Source: Prevotellaceae bacterium
GTDB lineage: Bacteria > Bacteroidota > Bacteroidia > Bacteroidales > UBA932
Length of the DNA: 45,759 bases
NCBI GenBank assembly: GCA_031266015.1
Contig: JAISBU010000040.1
Span: 1 to 45,759 of the forward strand
Reading direction: 5' to 3'
Shown: positions 1 through 8,158 of the stretch, one piece after another
Numbering within the stretch: the first letter of the stretch is position 1
Layout of the letters: the number at the start of each line of letters is the position of its first letter
The notes under the pieces: generated by a model
Databases searched by the model: none
What the model was told of the DNA's origin: nothing
The model's input: the letters and a program-made list of their open reading frames with translations, nothing else
Position numbers and translations under genes: made by a program

Positions 1-198
1 AGTCCCTGGTCTCAGAGCGAAAGGGTGTCTTATACCGGATATCCTTACATTATTTGTACATTTTAATTTGATCTTACTAAAAAGCAAAAAGCCTTTTATT
101 AATCCAAATCGTGCAAACAATCGCAATAGTAATTTCAAGTGTTTCATTTTTGTAAATTAAAATTTATATTTTCTTTCCAACAAAAACATAACTCAAGG
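1..198. other. AT-rich region with no confident gene
   Basis: No gene can be supported here. Frame 1 of the plus strand is open from the window edge to a TAA at 64-66 (22 codons, Trp/Tyr-containing) and could be the tail of a gene that starts outside the window. I cannot assign it to a family. The rest, to about 198, is very AT-rich. Confidence 0.3.
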
Positions 199-333
199 TT
201 ATGTTGATGGCTTCAAATCCGGAGTATACTGATGGCGTGACTCATCTATAAAAAATGCCGACAGGTCGTTCAACAATGTACTTTCGGGCAATCTCTCGTT
301 TTTAACTTCTATTATGTTGATGGTCTTACTCAT
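199..333 (-). CDS. small hypothetical ORF overlapping the end of the RhuM-like gene
   Basis: A 44-codon ORF starts with ATG at 333-331 and ends with TAA at 201-199. Its start overlaps the stop codon of the RhuM-like reading frame (TAA 328-326), the arrangement of translationally coupled genes, which is the main reason to list it. The product is short, mildly charged, and has no signal peptide or membrane segment. I do not recognise it. It may be a remnant of the gene that once followed rhuM, or a chance ORF. Confidence 0.3.
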   Translation of the reverse strand: MSKTINIIEVKNERLPESTLLNDLSAFFIDESRHQYTPDLKPST

Positions 334-937
334 TCCCTGTCCTAAATCCAATCCTTCTGCGTGGTTTTTCTTCCGCTAATTTCTTTTGCGAGGTCAACTC
401 AATCAGCGCTTGATACAATTCATTGTATTGCTCGCTTGTTACCACATCCAAATTTTCTATTTCTTGGCGTAATTCTTCTATTTGATGCGCCAAATTCTAC
501 TTCACTTCCTGCAAGTGTTCCAGCGTTATCGGTTGTTTTATGGTATAACCTTTCAGCAAATGCTCCCGAAGCACAGAAGTCGCCCAAATACGAAACTGAG
601 TACCGCGTTGGGATTTTACACGATAGCCAACGGAAATAATAATATCGAGGCTATAAAAAGCAACCGGTTTGTCTGCATTTGCAATATGCAAAAAATGCAT
701 ATTGCTTTCTTTTTCCAGCTCTTTTTCTTTGAAAACGTTGTTGATGTGCCGCGATATAACCGATTGATCACGTTCAAACAGCTCCACTATCTGCGCTTGC
801 GTCATCCACACGGTATCGCAGTCCACCAATACCTGAAAATCTTTCAGCCCTTCTGCCGTATAATTCACAAGTTCATTCATCTGTGGCGTTCAGATTGTAA
901 TATTTTGATTTTTAGACTCATAACGCTTGATTGCCAT
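326..937 (-). pseudogene. RhuM family protein, broken by two in-frame stops
   Basis: The central part (ATG at 880 to 499) translates to a clear RhuM-type (virulence RhuM / phage-regulator-like) N-terminal domain, with the hallmark segments VWMTQAQIVELFERD, HINNVFKEKEL, LDIIISVGYRVKSQRGTQFR and LREHLLKGY. The same frame continues past a TAG at 498-496 for a further 56 codons. That stretch is a Glu/Gln-rich coiled-coil-like segment ending in KPRRRIGF, a type of tail I associate with proteins of this kind, so the TAG looks like a nonsense mutation (CAG to TAG would fit). The frame also extends upstream through a TGA at 892-890 to an ATG at 937; there a TGG Trp would give ITIWTP before MNEL. RhuM proteins are commonly carried beside restriction-modification and other defence or phage genes. 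Their biochemical role is not established. A functional product could only be the short form from 880. Confidence 0.7.
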
Positions 938-1070
938 ATGTGCAAAATTTACACATGCTGAATTTTTGGCCAATTCTTCTTCCGTTTATACCTGAAAATT
1001 CTCCAAAATTTCTGTTTTATAATTTACAACTCCATTCCGTCATTCCCAGTAGAATATGTTAACTTTCGCT

Positions 1071-2123
1071 CTAACTATTTTGTTCGGGAAAAACTACGCT
1101 ACGTATTCCCTCCCGCAGCCCAATTTTTGCTTTCCAACCCAGCTTACTCAATTTTTCCACGCTCATCAGCTTACGAGGTGTACCATCAGGTTTAGCGGAG
1201 TTCCAAACAATAATTCCCTGATAACCGACTATTTCTTTTACCATTTCGGCAAGCGATTTTATAGACGAATCCTCACCGCAACCAATGTTGACTAAGCACG
1301 ACTCGTTGTAGCTTTTCATCAGGAATACACATGCGTCTGCAAGATCATCAACGTGCAGGAACTCGCGTAGCGGCGAGCCTGTTCCCCATAACTCTACCTG
1401 CACAACGCCATCGGCATTGCGCTGAATGCCATACATGGCAAGGATATCAAGAATATCCTGATCGCTGCATTTTCCGTTTACGCGCTCAATGGGATTGGCA
1501 TCAAGGTCGGAGCGAAGAGCATCCCAGCTGCTTGTTTCCAAATATTTTCCCAGCTGCATCTTACGAATAAGCGCCGGCAGTACGTGCGATTTTTCCAAAT
1601 CGTAGCTGTCGTTGGGTCCATATAAATTAGTGGGCATTACGCTAATGAAGTTACATCCGTACTGCGCACGGTAGGCGTCGCAAAGCTTGATTCCGGCAAT
1701 TTTTGCAATGGCGTATGGCTCATTGGTCGACTCCAGCTCTCCGGTGAGTAAATAGTCTTCCCTAAGCGGCTGCGGAGCCATTTTGGGGTAAATGCACGAA
1801 GAGCCTAAAAACATAAGCTTCTTTACGCCATGCGCATGGCTTTGGTGAATGACGTTGGCCTCCATCATCAGGTTATCGTAGATGAACTCCGCACGATAGG
1901 TACTGTTTGCAACAATACCTCCCACCTTGGCGGCAGCCATAAAAACGTAGTCCGGTTTTTCCTGCGCAAAAAAATCTGCTACGGCTTGCTGATTGCGCAA
2001 ATCCAGCTGCCCGGATGAGCGTAGCGCAAAACTAGAGTAGCCATCTTTCTGCAATCGGCGCAGCAAAGCTGACCCGACCATGCCGTTGTGTCCGGCGATG
2101 TATATTTTCGAGCGTTTGTCCAT
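1071..2123 (-). CDS. fcl: GDP-L-fucose synthase
   Basis: A 350-residue NAD(P)-dependent extended short-chain dehydrogenase that converts GDP-4-keto-6-deoxymannose to GDP-L-fucose by 3,5-epimerisation and 4-reduction. The nucleotide-binding glycine motif GHNGMVG is at residues 11-17. The catalytic triad is visible as Ser108 (GSSC), Tyr137 and Lys141 (YAIAK), one position offset from the E. coli enzyme. An insertion at about residues 195-240 makes it longer than the 321-residue E. coli protein; long versions are common in Bacteroidota. It lies 19 bp after gmd on the same strand, so both steps from GDP-mannose are encoded together. The product presumably feeds surface polysaccharide or glycoprotein synthesis. 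It is the last gene of the minus-strand run. Confidence 0.95.
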   Translation of the reverse strand: MDKRSKIYIAGHNGMVGSALLRRLQKDGYSSFALRSSGQLDLRNQQAVADFFAQEKPDYVFMAAAKVGGIVANSTYRAEFIYDNLMMEANVIHQSHAHGVKKLMFLGSSCIYPKMAPQPLREDYLLTGELESTNEPYAIAKIAGIKLCDAYRAQYGCNFISVMPTNLYGPNDSYDLEKSHVLPALIRKMQLGKYLETSSWDALRSDLDANPIERVNGKCSDQDILDILAMYGIQRNADGVVQVELWGTGSPLREFLHVDDLADACVFLMKSYNESCLVNIGCGEDSSIKSLAEMVKEIVGYQGIIVWNSAKPDGTPRKLMSVEKLSKLGWKAKIGLREGIRSVVFPEQNS

Positions 2124-2142
2124 AATTTACACGGATTTACTA

Positions 2143-3255
2143 TTATTCATGCTGATTAAGCACCTTGTGTCCACCCTGCAGCAAATACTTATCACGCTTA
2201 AACAGCTCCACATCGCCTGCCACCATATCCTTTACCAGCGCAGGTAAATCATACTCAGGATTCCAGCCCAGCTTGGTTTTTGACTTGGTAGGATCGCCTA
2301 TGAGCAGGTCTACCTCGGTAGGACGATAGTAGGCCGGATTAATACGTACAACTACCTTCCCTTTCTCCGGCTGATACTCGCTATTGCTACAAGATTTTAT
2401 CTTTGCAACTTCATCTACCCCCTTACCCGAAAACTCCAGCTCAATACCCAGCTCGGCGAACGCCATACGGATAAAGTCGCGAACCGGCGTGGTTACTCCT
2501 GTGGCAATCACGTAGTCCTCAGGCTTTTCTTGCTGTAGAATTAGCCACATGGCACGTACGTAATCCTTGGCATGTCCCCAGTCACGTTTGGCATCAATGT
2601 TGCCCATATATAAGCAGTCTTGTAGCCCCAACGCAATACGTGCAGCGCCACGGGTAATTTTACGGGTAACAAAGGTTTCGCCGCGCATAGGTGATTCATG
2701 GTTAAACAAAATTCCATTGCAGGCGTACATGTTATACGCCTCGCGGTAGTTCACCGTAATCCAGTAGGCGTAAAGCTTTGCACAGGCATACGGCGAGCGT
2801 GGATAAAAAGGCGTTGTTTCCTTTTGCGGCACCTCCTGTACCAAACCGTACAGCTCCGATGTTGATGCCTGATAGATTCTTGTTTTTCCGGTGAGTCCGA
2901 GTAAACGCACCGCCTCCAGTATTCGCAAGGTTCCTACGCCATCTACGTCAGCAACGTATTCGGGAGTGTCAAAACTTACCTTCACGTGGCTCATGGCGCC
3001 AAGGTTGTAAATCTCATCCGGCTGCACCTCCTGTACAATACGGGTAAGGTTCAGCGAGTCGCTCAAATCGCCATAGTGCAGCTTGAGGCGAATATTTTCC
3101 TCATTCGGATCCTGGTAGAGATGATCAATACGGTCGGTGTTGAACAATGAGCTACGGCGCTTGATACCATGCACTTCATATCCTTTTGACAGCAGAAATT
3201 CCGTCAAGTATGCTCCATCTTGTCCGGTAACTCCGGTAATAATTGCTTTTTTCAT
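2143..3255 (-). CDS. gmd: GDP-mannose 4,6-dehydratase
   Basis: A 370-residue extended SDR enzyme catalysing the first committed step from GDP-mannose to GDP-4-keto-6-deoxymannose, in the cytoplasm. The Rossmann motif GVTGQDG is at residues 8-14. The active site reads Thr132, Ser133, Glu134 (STSELYG) and Tyr156/Lys160 (YACAK), matching E. coli Gmd with an offset of one. Residues 33-35 (KRRSS) fit the NADP-binding and tetramer-interface region of the family. Length is normal. It follows rfbC by 17 bp and precedes fcl by 19 bp on the same strand, so the three are almost certainly co-transcribed. Confidence 0.97.
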   Translation of the reverse strand: MKKAIITGVTGQDGAYLTEFLLSKGYEVHGIKRRSSLFNTDRIDHLYQDPNEENIRLKLHYGDLSDSLNLTRIVQEVQPDEIYNLGAMSHVKVSFDTPEYVADVDGVGTLRILEAVRLLGLTGKTRIYQASTSELYGLVQEVPQKETTPFYPRSPYACAKLYAYWITVNYREAYNMYACNGILFNHESPMRGETFVTRKITRGAARIALGLQDCLYMGNIDAKRDWGHAKDYVRAMWLILQQEKPEDYVIATGVTTPVRDFIRMAFAELGIELEFSGKGVDEVAKIKSCSNSEYQPEKGKVVVRINPAYYRPTEVDLLIGDPTKSKTKLGWNPEYDLPALVKDMVAGDVELFKRDKYLLQGGHKVLNQHE

Positions 3256-3272
3256 CTCCTGTAATTTTTCAG

Positions 3273-3818
3273 CTAAAATACTTCCGCCTCACTCAACGGC
3301 TTCGCACGCTTATCCTTTTCGGAGAGCAGCAAATGGCTCTCTTCCATACCCCAGTCAACGCCTATAGCCGGATCGTTAAAGCAAATTCCTCGCTCACACT
3401 GTGGCGAGTAAACGTTATCGACCTTATAGGAGAAAACAGCTTCTTCGCTCGTCACAAGAAATCCATGCGCAAAACCTTGTGACATAAATAGTTGCAACTT
3501 GTTTTCCGAAGTTAGCTCCACCGATACATACTTGCCAAAAGTGGGAGAGCCTTTCCGGATATCCACCGCCACATCAAGCACTGCTCCACTGATTACACGA
3601 ACCAGCTTACTTTGTGCAAATGGCGGCAGCTGATAGTGTAAACCCCTCAGCACGCCTCGTGTAGACTTGGATTCATTATCCTGCACAAAATTCACCTTAC
3701 CCACATGCTGCTCAAGCTCATTTTGCTTGAAGCACTCCATGAAATAGCCACGCGAATCGGCAAGCACCTTTGGCTCAATAATCCAAACCCCGTCTATCGC
3801 AGTTTTTATAAAGTTCAT
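3273..3818 (-). CDS. rfbC: dTDP-4-dehydrorhamnose 3,5-epimerase
   Basis: A 181-residue cupin-type epimerase acting on dTDP-4-keto-6-deoxyglucose in dTDP-L-rhamnose synthesis. The catalytic His61 sits in RGLHYQ, His118 in GFAHGF, and the conserved Tyr131 in FSYKV. Length is exactly that of the family. The other dTDP-rhamnose genes (rfbA, rfbB, rfbD) are not in the window, so they must lie elsewhere or the product is used by another pathway. It is placed between the broken small gene (10 bp upstream) and gmd (17 bp downstream), in a deoxysugar group with gmd and fcl. Confidence 0.93.
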   Translation of the reverse strand: MNFIKTAIDGVWIIEPKVLADSRGYFMECFKQNELEQHVGKVNFVQDNESKSTRGVLRGLHYQLPPFAQSKLVRVISGAVLDVAVDIRKGSPTFGKYVSVELTSENKLQLFMSQGFAHGFLVTSEEAVFSYKVDNVYSPQCERGICFNDPAIGVDWGMEESHLLLSEKDKRAKPLSEAEVF

Positions 3819-3828
3819 TTTCTAAATA

Positions 3829-4122
3829 TCAGGATGCATATTTTTTGAAATACATATCAAAATAGTTATGAATTTCGGGGAAATAGTTTAATTTTTTTCT
3901 TCCCGTCATCCCCCAAAAAATAGCCGCTACGTTTTGCAATCCTACCAACTCAAATAAATCATGCACCTCCTCCAGCGAGCCATAGTTGAGCAAGGTTTCT
4001 ACCAGCAGCTCATCGGTCACATTCTCGCTTTTTGGCTGAGGCGTGTATCAAAACAAGTATTGGTGGTCGTCAATAAATTCTTTTACCTTCGGGCTTCGCA
4101 CGTATGTTGATTTTTCTTTCAT
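3829..4122 (-). pseudogene. conserved small hypothetical gene with an in-frame TGA
   Basis: One reading frame runs from ATG at 4122-4120 to TGA at 3831-3829 (97 codons) and is broken only by a TGA at 4050-4048, codon 25. The start overlaps the stop of the aminotransferase gene as ATGA, the usual mark of translational coupling, so the full frame was once the gene; the part after the TGA could start only at GTG 4020. The product reads ...DDHQYLF(stop)YTPQ... then LLVETLLNYGSLEEVHDLF and NYFPEIHNYFDMYFKKY. As far as I recall, relatives in Bacteroidota carry Trp in the LFW position, so TGG to TGA is the likely lesion. I cannot assign a function. Confidence 0.6.
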
Positions 4123-5321
4123 TCTACCTTTCTTCTGGGATAAGTTTTCAAGGCCTCCTTCAAACACTCAACCGCATTGCGCAGGTCATCGATCTTAAGC
4201 ACGTACGCCAGGCGCACTTCATTAATTCCTTGCCCCAGAGTAAAATAAAACCCGGTTCCGGGAGCCACCAGTACGGTTTGATTTTTGTAGCTGAATTCTT
4301 CCAGCAGCCAGCTGGCAAACTTATCGGAATCGTCAATGGGCAGGCGGGCCATTGCATAAAAAGCGCCCTTTGGCTTGGGGCAGTAAACTCCTTCAATTTT
4401 ATTCAGCTCGCCCACCAAAAAGTTTCTACGCTCCACGTATTCATGGTGCACCGCATCAAAATAGGACTGCGGTGTATTCAACGCCGCCTCCGCTGCAATT
4501 TGCCCGTAAAATGGGGGGCACAGGCGAGCTTGGCCAAACTTAAGAGCAGTTGCTATCAGCTCTTTATTTTTGCTGATAATAGCTCCTTCACGAGCGCCAC
4601 ACATGCTGTATCGTTTTGATACAGAGTCGATTAACACAACGTTATTGTCTACCCCGTTAAGCTGCATGGCCGAGCAGCACTTTTCTCCATCGTAGCAAAA
4701 CTCCCGATAAGCCTCATCACAAAACAGGTACAGGTCGTACTTTTTTACAATAGCGGCCAATCTTTCTAAATCTTCCTTTGAGTATAAGCTTCCTGTAGGA
4801 TTATTCGGATTACTGATGAAAATACCTTTAGTCTTGGGAGTAATCAAGCGCTCAAAAGCCTCAATGGGAGGCAGGGCAAAATCGTGGTCAATGTTTGATG
4901 TTATGGGCTTCACGTTCACTCCTGCTTCAATGGCATAGGCCCAGTAGTTGGCGTAAAAGGGTTCCGGAATAATTACCTCATCACCGGGATTAAAGCAAAC
5001 CATAAAAGCAAAAAGAATGGCCTCCGAACCTCCCGTGGTTATTAGAATATCCTCATGCCGAACGTCAACGCCCATGTTTTGGTAGTACCTGGCAAAGCCT
5101 CTGCGAAACGATTCGTTACCCGCCGAGTGCCCGTACTCCACAATAGTAGCCTCGCAGCTTTTTATGGCATCAAGGGCCACCTGAGGTGTGCTAATATCGG
5201 GTTGACCAATGTTGAGGTGGTATACCTTTCGCCCGGCGCGTTTTGCAGCCTCCGCCAGCGGCACCAGCTTGCGTATTGGCGACGAGGGCATTGATAAACC
5301 TTTCTCCGAAATCTTTGGCAT
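4119..5321 (-). CDS. class I/II aminotransferase, aspartate aminotransferase type
   Basis: A 400-residue fold-type I PLP enzyme. It shows the N-terminal MPSSPIRKL segment typical of Bacteroidota and clostridial AspC-like enzymes, the NPNNPTG loop (about residues 171-177), the CDEAY Asp/Tyr pair that holds PLP (about 201-205), and the Schiff-base Lys236 in DSVSKRYSMCG. A C-terminal EVRLAYV carries the substrate-carboxylate Arg. The likely reaction is aspartate/2-oxoglutarate transamination, but the substrate cannot be fixed from sequence alone. It ends in TGA overlapping the ATG of the next small gene. It is 165 bp downstream of the Wzz-like gene, so it may have its own promoter. Confidence 0.88.
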   Translation of the reverse strand: MPKISEKGLSMPSSPIRKLVPLAEAAKRAGRKVYHLNIGQPDISTPQVALDAIKSCEATIVEYGHSAGNESFRRGFARYYQNMGVDVRHEDILITTGGSEAILFAFMVCFNPGDEVIIPEPFYANYWAYAIEAGVNVKPITSNIDHDFALPPIEAFERLITPKTKGIFISNPNNPTGSLYSKEDLERLAAIVKKYDLYLFCDEAYREFCYDGEKCCSAMQLNGVDNNVVLIDSVSKRYSMCGAREGAIISKNKELIATALKFGQARLCPPFYGQIAAEAALNTPQSYFDAVHHEYVERRNFLVGELNKIEGVYCPKPKGAFYAMARLPIDDSDKFASWLLEEFSYKNQTVLVAPGTGFYFTLGQGINEVRLAYVLKIDDLRNAVECLKEALKTYPRRKVE

Positions 5322-5486
5322 AAAAATTTACTATAAAAAGGCGCTACGCTGCTGTACAGCATGACCGCAATATAACCATCTGATACTCAAGCGTTTATAT
5401 ATTTTCGCTTAATGCGCCGGTACTAAGCAAAAAAGCAAAGCAACCTCTAAGCTGAGATTACTTCGCTATGCCTGCAGTAACGAAAC

Positions 5487-6452
5487 CTACTTGCGGGGCT
5501 TCACTATTTTTTCAATCAACCACTTCCGGTTATCCCAAACCAAAGCCGCAATAAGCGCTAAAAAGAATCCGAAGACTACTGCCTGCTTGGCAGTATCAAT
5601 AAATTTCACCTCTAGCTGTGAGGTTACTCCAAAACCTTGTATTACCGTAACCGGATCCGGATTAAGCTGCAGCTCTCTCTCCAGCTTTTGACGTTCCGAG
5701 TAAAGCTTCAAAATTTCATTGTGGTAAAGCGTTTTTTCCTTCTCAGCCAGCACCATTAGCTGCCCTCCGGAGGGTTTAGCAACCTTAGCGTCTTTCAAAA
5801 AATACTCGTACCGTTGCAGACTGTCCAACACCCTAATCTGACGGCTCAACTCCGATATTCTTTCTTGCAGCTGAGCTTTTCTGAGATTATTTTGCTCCTG
5901 AGCAAACTGGTTGTTGCAAATGTTATCTACCACTCCTTTGGTAAGGTAGGGTTGCACATCCTTGTTGTACACTTTCACCGCCACGTAGAAGCGATCTTCA
6001 ATACGACGATTATTGACGGTATCACGCGCATAATTTCCCTTAAAATCAACAGCCTCTGCATAATCCCTTTGCTTCGAAAAAGCAACTCCCCAATACCCGC
6101 CAATGAAGTTAATGTGCTTTGCGATGGCGGTATCGGGCAGGTTAAACTCCGCCATCCAAAACTCGGGGCCGCTGGTTGCCGATGCGTTCAGCTCATTGAT
6201 ATGATTTATTGCGAAAGCGTTGTCCAGCACGTTCATCTTTGCAGTCATTACCGTATAGTATAGCGGCTTTGTTGCCTTATAGGTAATATAATCGCCTATT
6301 AAGATCACTGCAATAAACGATATAAACCATAAACTTTTTCGTACAAAAAATACGAATACTATCTGTACAATCCGCTCTACCCAATGCCAAACCTTACCCA
6401 GTACTTCTAACAAATCTATTTCGTTAGCAGAATCTTTTTGGTTGTTTTCCAT
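5487..6452 (-). CDS. Wzz-like chain-length determinant protein
   Basis: A 321-residue inner-membrane protein from ATG 6452, which has AAGG just upstream; a longer in-frame extension to 6611 overlaps panC and is not believed. It has a cytoplasmic N-terminus, a first membrane segment at about residues 40-62, a long periplasmic region with coiled-coil segments (about 190-270, rich in Lys/Glu/Leu, including LQERISELSRQIRVLDSL), a Pro-rich stretch before a second membrane segment at about 290-312, and a short basic tail. This is the topology of polysaccharide co-polymerases that set O-antigen or capsule chain length. The nearby rfbC, gmd and fcl genes agree with a surface-polysaccharide role. Confidence 0.75.
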   Translation of the reverse strand: MENNQKDSANEIDLLEVLGKVWHWVERIVQIVFVFFVRKSLWFISFIAVILIGDYITYKATKPLYYTVMTAKMNVLDNAFAINHINELNASATSGPEFWMAEFNLPDTAIAKHINFIGGYWGVAFSKQRDYAEAVDFKGNYARDTVNNRRIEDRFYVAVKVYNKDVQPYLTKGVVDNICNNQFAQEQNNLRKAQLQERISELSRQIRVLDSLQRYEYFLKDAKVAKPSGGQLMVLAEKEKTLYHNEILKLYSERQKLERELQLNPDPVTVIQGFGVTSQLEVKFIDTAKQAVVFGFFLALIAALVWDNRKWLIEKIVKPRK

Positions 6453-6528
6453 ATTGCCTTTTATTAAAAGATATTTTACAAAGATAACACATTTTTTGCT
6501 GAACGGCAATACCATTAGCACAGCTGGC

Positions 6529-7371
6529 TTACGATATCCGCATATTGTCAATAAGCCGGATTTTGCCTGCCTGTACCGCAATACAAGCCTGCTTACTTCC
6601 CTCATTATCAAGAGAATAAACAGGTTGTAGTGTTTTAGTATTTACCACATCAAAGTATTCAAGCTTAAGCAGCTGGTTGCCCTCTATCTGGTCAACCACA
6701 AATTTTTTGAGGGTGGCTAAGTCGGTTTCGCAAACCATATCTACCGCCGTAAAAAGTGTCTTTGCAATGAGTGGAGCAGCGGCACGTTGCTCCGGTGTCA
6801 ACAAGGTATTTCGTGAGCTCATGGCCAAACCATCGGCTTCACGGACAATCGGGCAGGGCACAATCTCTACCTTGTAGCGCAGCTGATGCACCAGCTCGCG
6901 TACAATGGCCAGCTGCTGAAAGTCTTTCTCACCAAAGTAAGCACGTGTGGGTTTCACTATGTCAAACAGCCGACTTACAACTTGCCCTACTCCATTGAAA
7001 TGTCCCGGACGGCGCTCGCCCTCCATAACTTTATCCAACATGCCGAAATCAAAAACACGCGTGTCGGGTGTCGGATAAATTTCCTCAACTTCCGGGGCAA
7101 AAACGACATCGCATCCTGCCGCTTGCAGCAGCTGCACATCAGCATCAAGCGTACGCGGATAGCGAGCCAAATCATTTTTGTCGTTGAATTGCGTGGGGTT
7201 TACAAAGATGCTTACTGCCACAGCATCGCACTCTTTGCGGGCGCGTTTTACCAGCGCAATGTGCCCGCTATGCAAAGCTCCCATTGTGGGCGCAAATCCA
7301 ACAACCTCTTTATTGCTTAGCGGAATAGCCAATAGCTGTTGCACCTCGGCAACCGTTTTTACAACTTTCAT
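6529..7371 (-). CDS. panC: pantothenate synthetase (pantoate-beta-alanine ligase)
   Basis: A 280-residue cytoplasmic ligase that joins pantoate and beta-alanine with ATP in coenzyme A synthesis. The nucleotidyltransferase signature MGALHSGH is at residues 30-37 (His34 and His37). Other family blocks are FVNPTQFNDKNDLARYPR, GVGQVVSRLFDIVKP, YFGEKDFQQLAIVRELV and the KMSKS-equivalent GLAMSSRN. Length is normal. It is 39 bp after recO and 76 bp before the Wzz-like gene. No panD or panB is present in the window. Confidence 0.97.
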   Translation of the reverse strand: MKVVKTVAEVQQLLAIPLSNKEVVGFAPTMGALHSGHIALVKRARKECDAVAVSIFVNPTQFNDKNDLARYPRTLDADVQLLQAAGCDVVFAPEVEEIYPTPDTRVFDFGMLDKVMEGERRPGHFNGVGQVVSRLFDIVKPTRAYFGEKDFQQLAIVRELVHQLRYKVEIVPCPIVREADGLAMSSRNTLLTPEQRAAAPLIAKTLFTAVDMVCETDLATLKKFVVDQIEGNQLLKLEYFDVVNTKTLQPVYSLDNEGSKQACIAVQAGKIRLIDNMRIS

Positions 7372-7410
7372 TTTTCTGATTGATTTATCTTTTCAGACAG
7401 GATATAAGCT

Positions 7411-8139
7411 TTATGAGCTAAAGATCTCCTGCAGCACCGAGAGCGAGCGAATCGGATTTTTCATTCCAAGATGCAAGCTGTAGTACTCCAACAGCTGGTG
7501 CAGCAGCACATCCCGTTGCCCCCTGTTTATCTTTATGCCATGCAGGTCTATAGCCAAGCAGCAGAGTAATTCCGACAAAAGCGTCGAGGTTGGCTTATCC
7601 ATATACATGGCATGAGCGGGCTTAAACGGCACAAACATTCCCTGGTGCATGTCAAAGTAGGGTAAGAAGGTATCGTGCTCATTGCCGGGGAAAAATCCCA
7701 AGTGTTGCGCCAGGTGGGCCAAAAAGTACAGGTGAAAATTCGAAACGCCTTCCTCCAGCCGCTCCAAAAGCAGCACATGTGTATGAAGAAACTTATACAG
7801 GTTTTCGTTTTGCTCCTCCTCACGAACCAGCTTGTAGAGCACTTCTCCAATAAACAGCGCCATTGCATTTTTACGAATATCGAATGATAAACTCTGGAGC
7901 GGATAGGCTATTTTAAGCTCTTTGGCCTTTGCCATGCTGCCCATTTTGCGTGTAGGATAGGCTTCAATATCGAGCAGGAAAAGCGGCTGAACAAGCGCCG
8001 CTTTATGTCGTGCGGAAGGAGTTCGAACACCCCGCAACATGTAGGTTTGGCGCCCCAGCTGGTTGGTATATACGTAGGCAATAAGGCTGCTCTCGCCGTA
8101 TTTTATGCTGTGTAGTACTATGCCGCTAAGCTTATTCAC
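7411..8139 (-). CDS. recO: DNA repair protein RecO
   Basis: A 242-residue RecO. The N-terminal OB-fold begins GIVLHSIKYGESSLIAYVYTN and continues QTYMLRGVRTPSA, followed by the helical domain. RecO loads RecA on SSB-covered single-stranded DNA together with RecR and RecF. No four-cysteine zinc site is apparent, as in many Bacteroidota RecO proteins. The start is GTG at 8139. It lies 19 bp after porZ; this pairing recurs in Bacteroidota and supports both calls. Confidence 0.9.
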   Translation of the reverse strand: MNKLSGIVLHSIKYGESSLIAYVYTNQLGRQTYMLRGVRTPSARHKAALVQPLFLLDIEAYPTRKMGSMAKAKELKIAYPLQSLSFDIRKNAMALFIGEVLYKLVREEEQNENLYKFLHTHVLLLERLEEGVSNFHLYFLAHLAQHLGFFPGNEHDTFLPYFDMHQGMFVPFKPAHAMYMDKPTSTLLSELLCCLAIDLHGIKINRGQRDVLLHQLLEYYSLHLGMKNPIRSLSVLQEIFSS

Positions 8140-8158
8140 CGAATTGAGGATACTATAA

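Noticed and set aside
6453..6611. 53-codon N-terminal extension of the Wzz-like protein
   Set aside because: It overlaps the end of panC, has no typical start context, and the ATG at 6452 has AAGG upstream and begins just before the first membrane segment.
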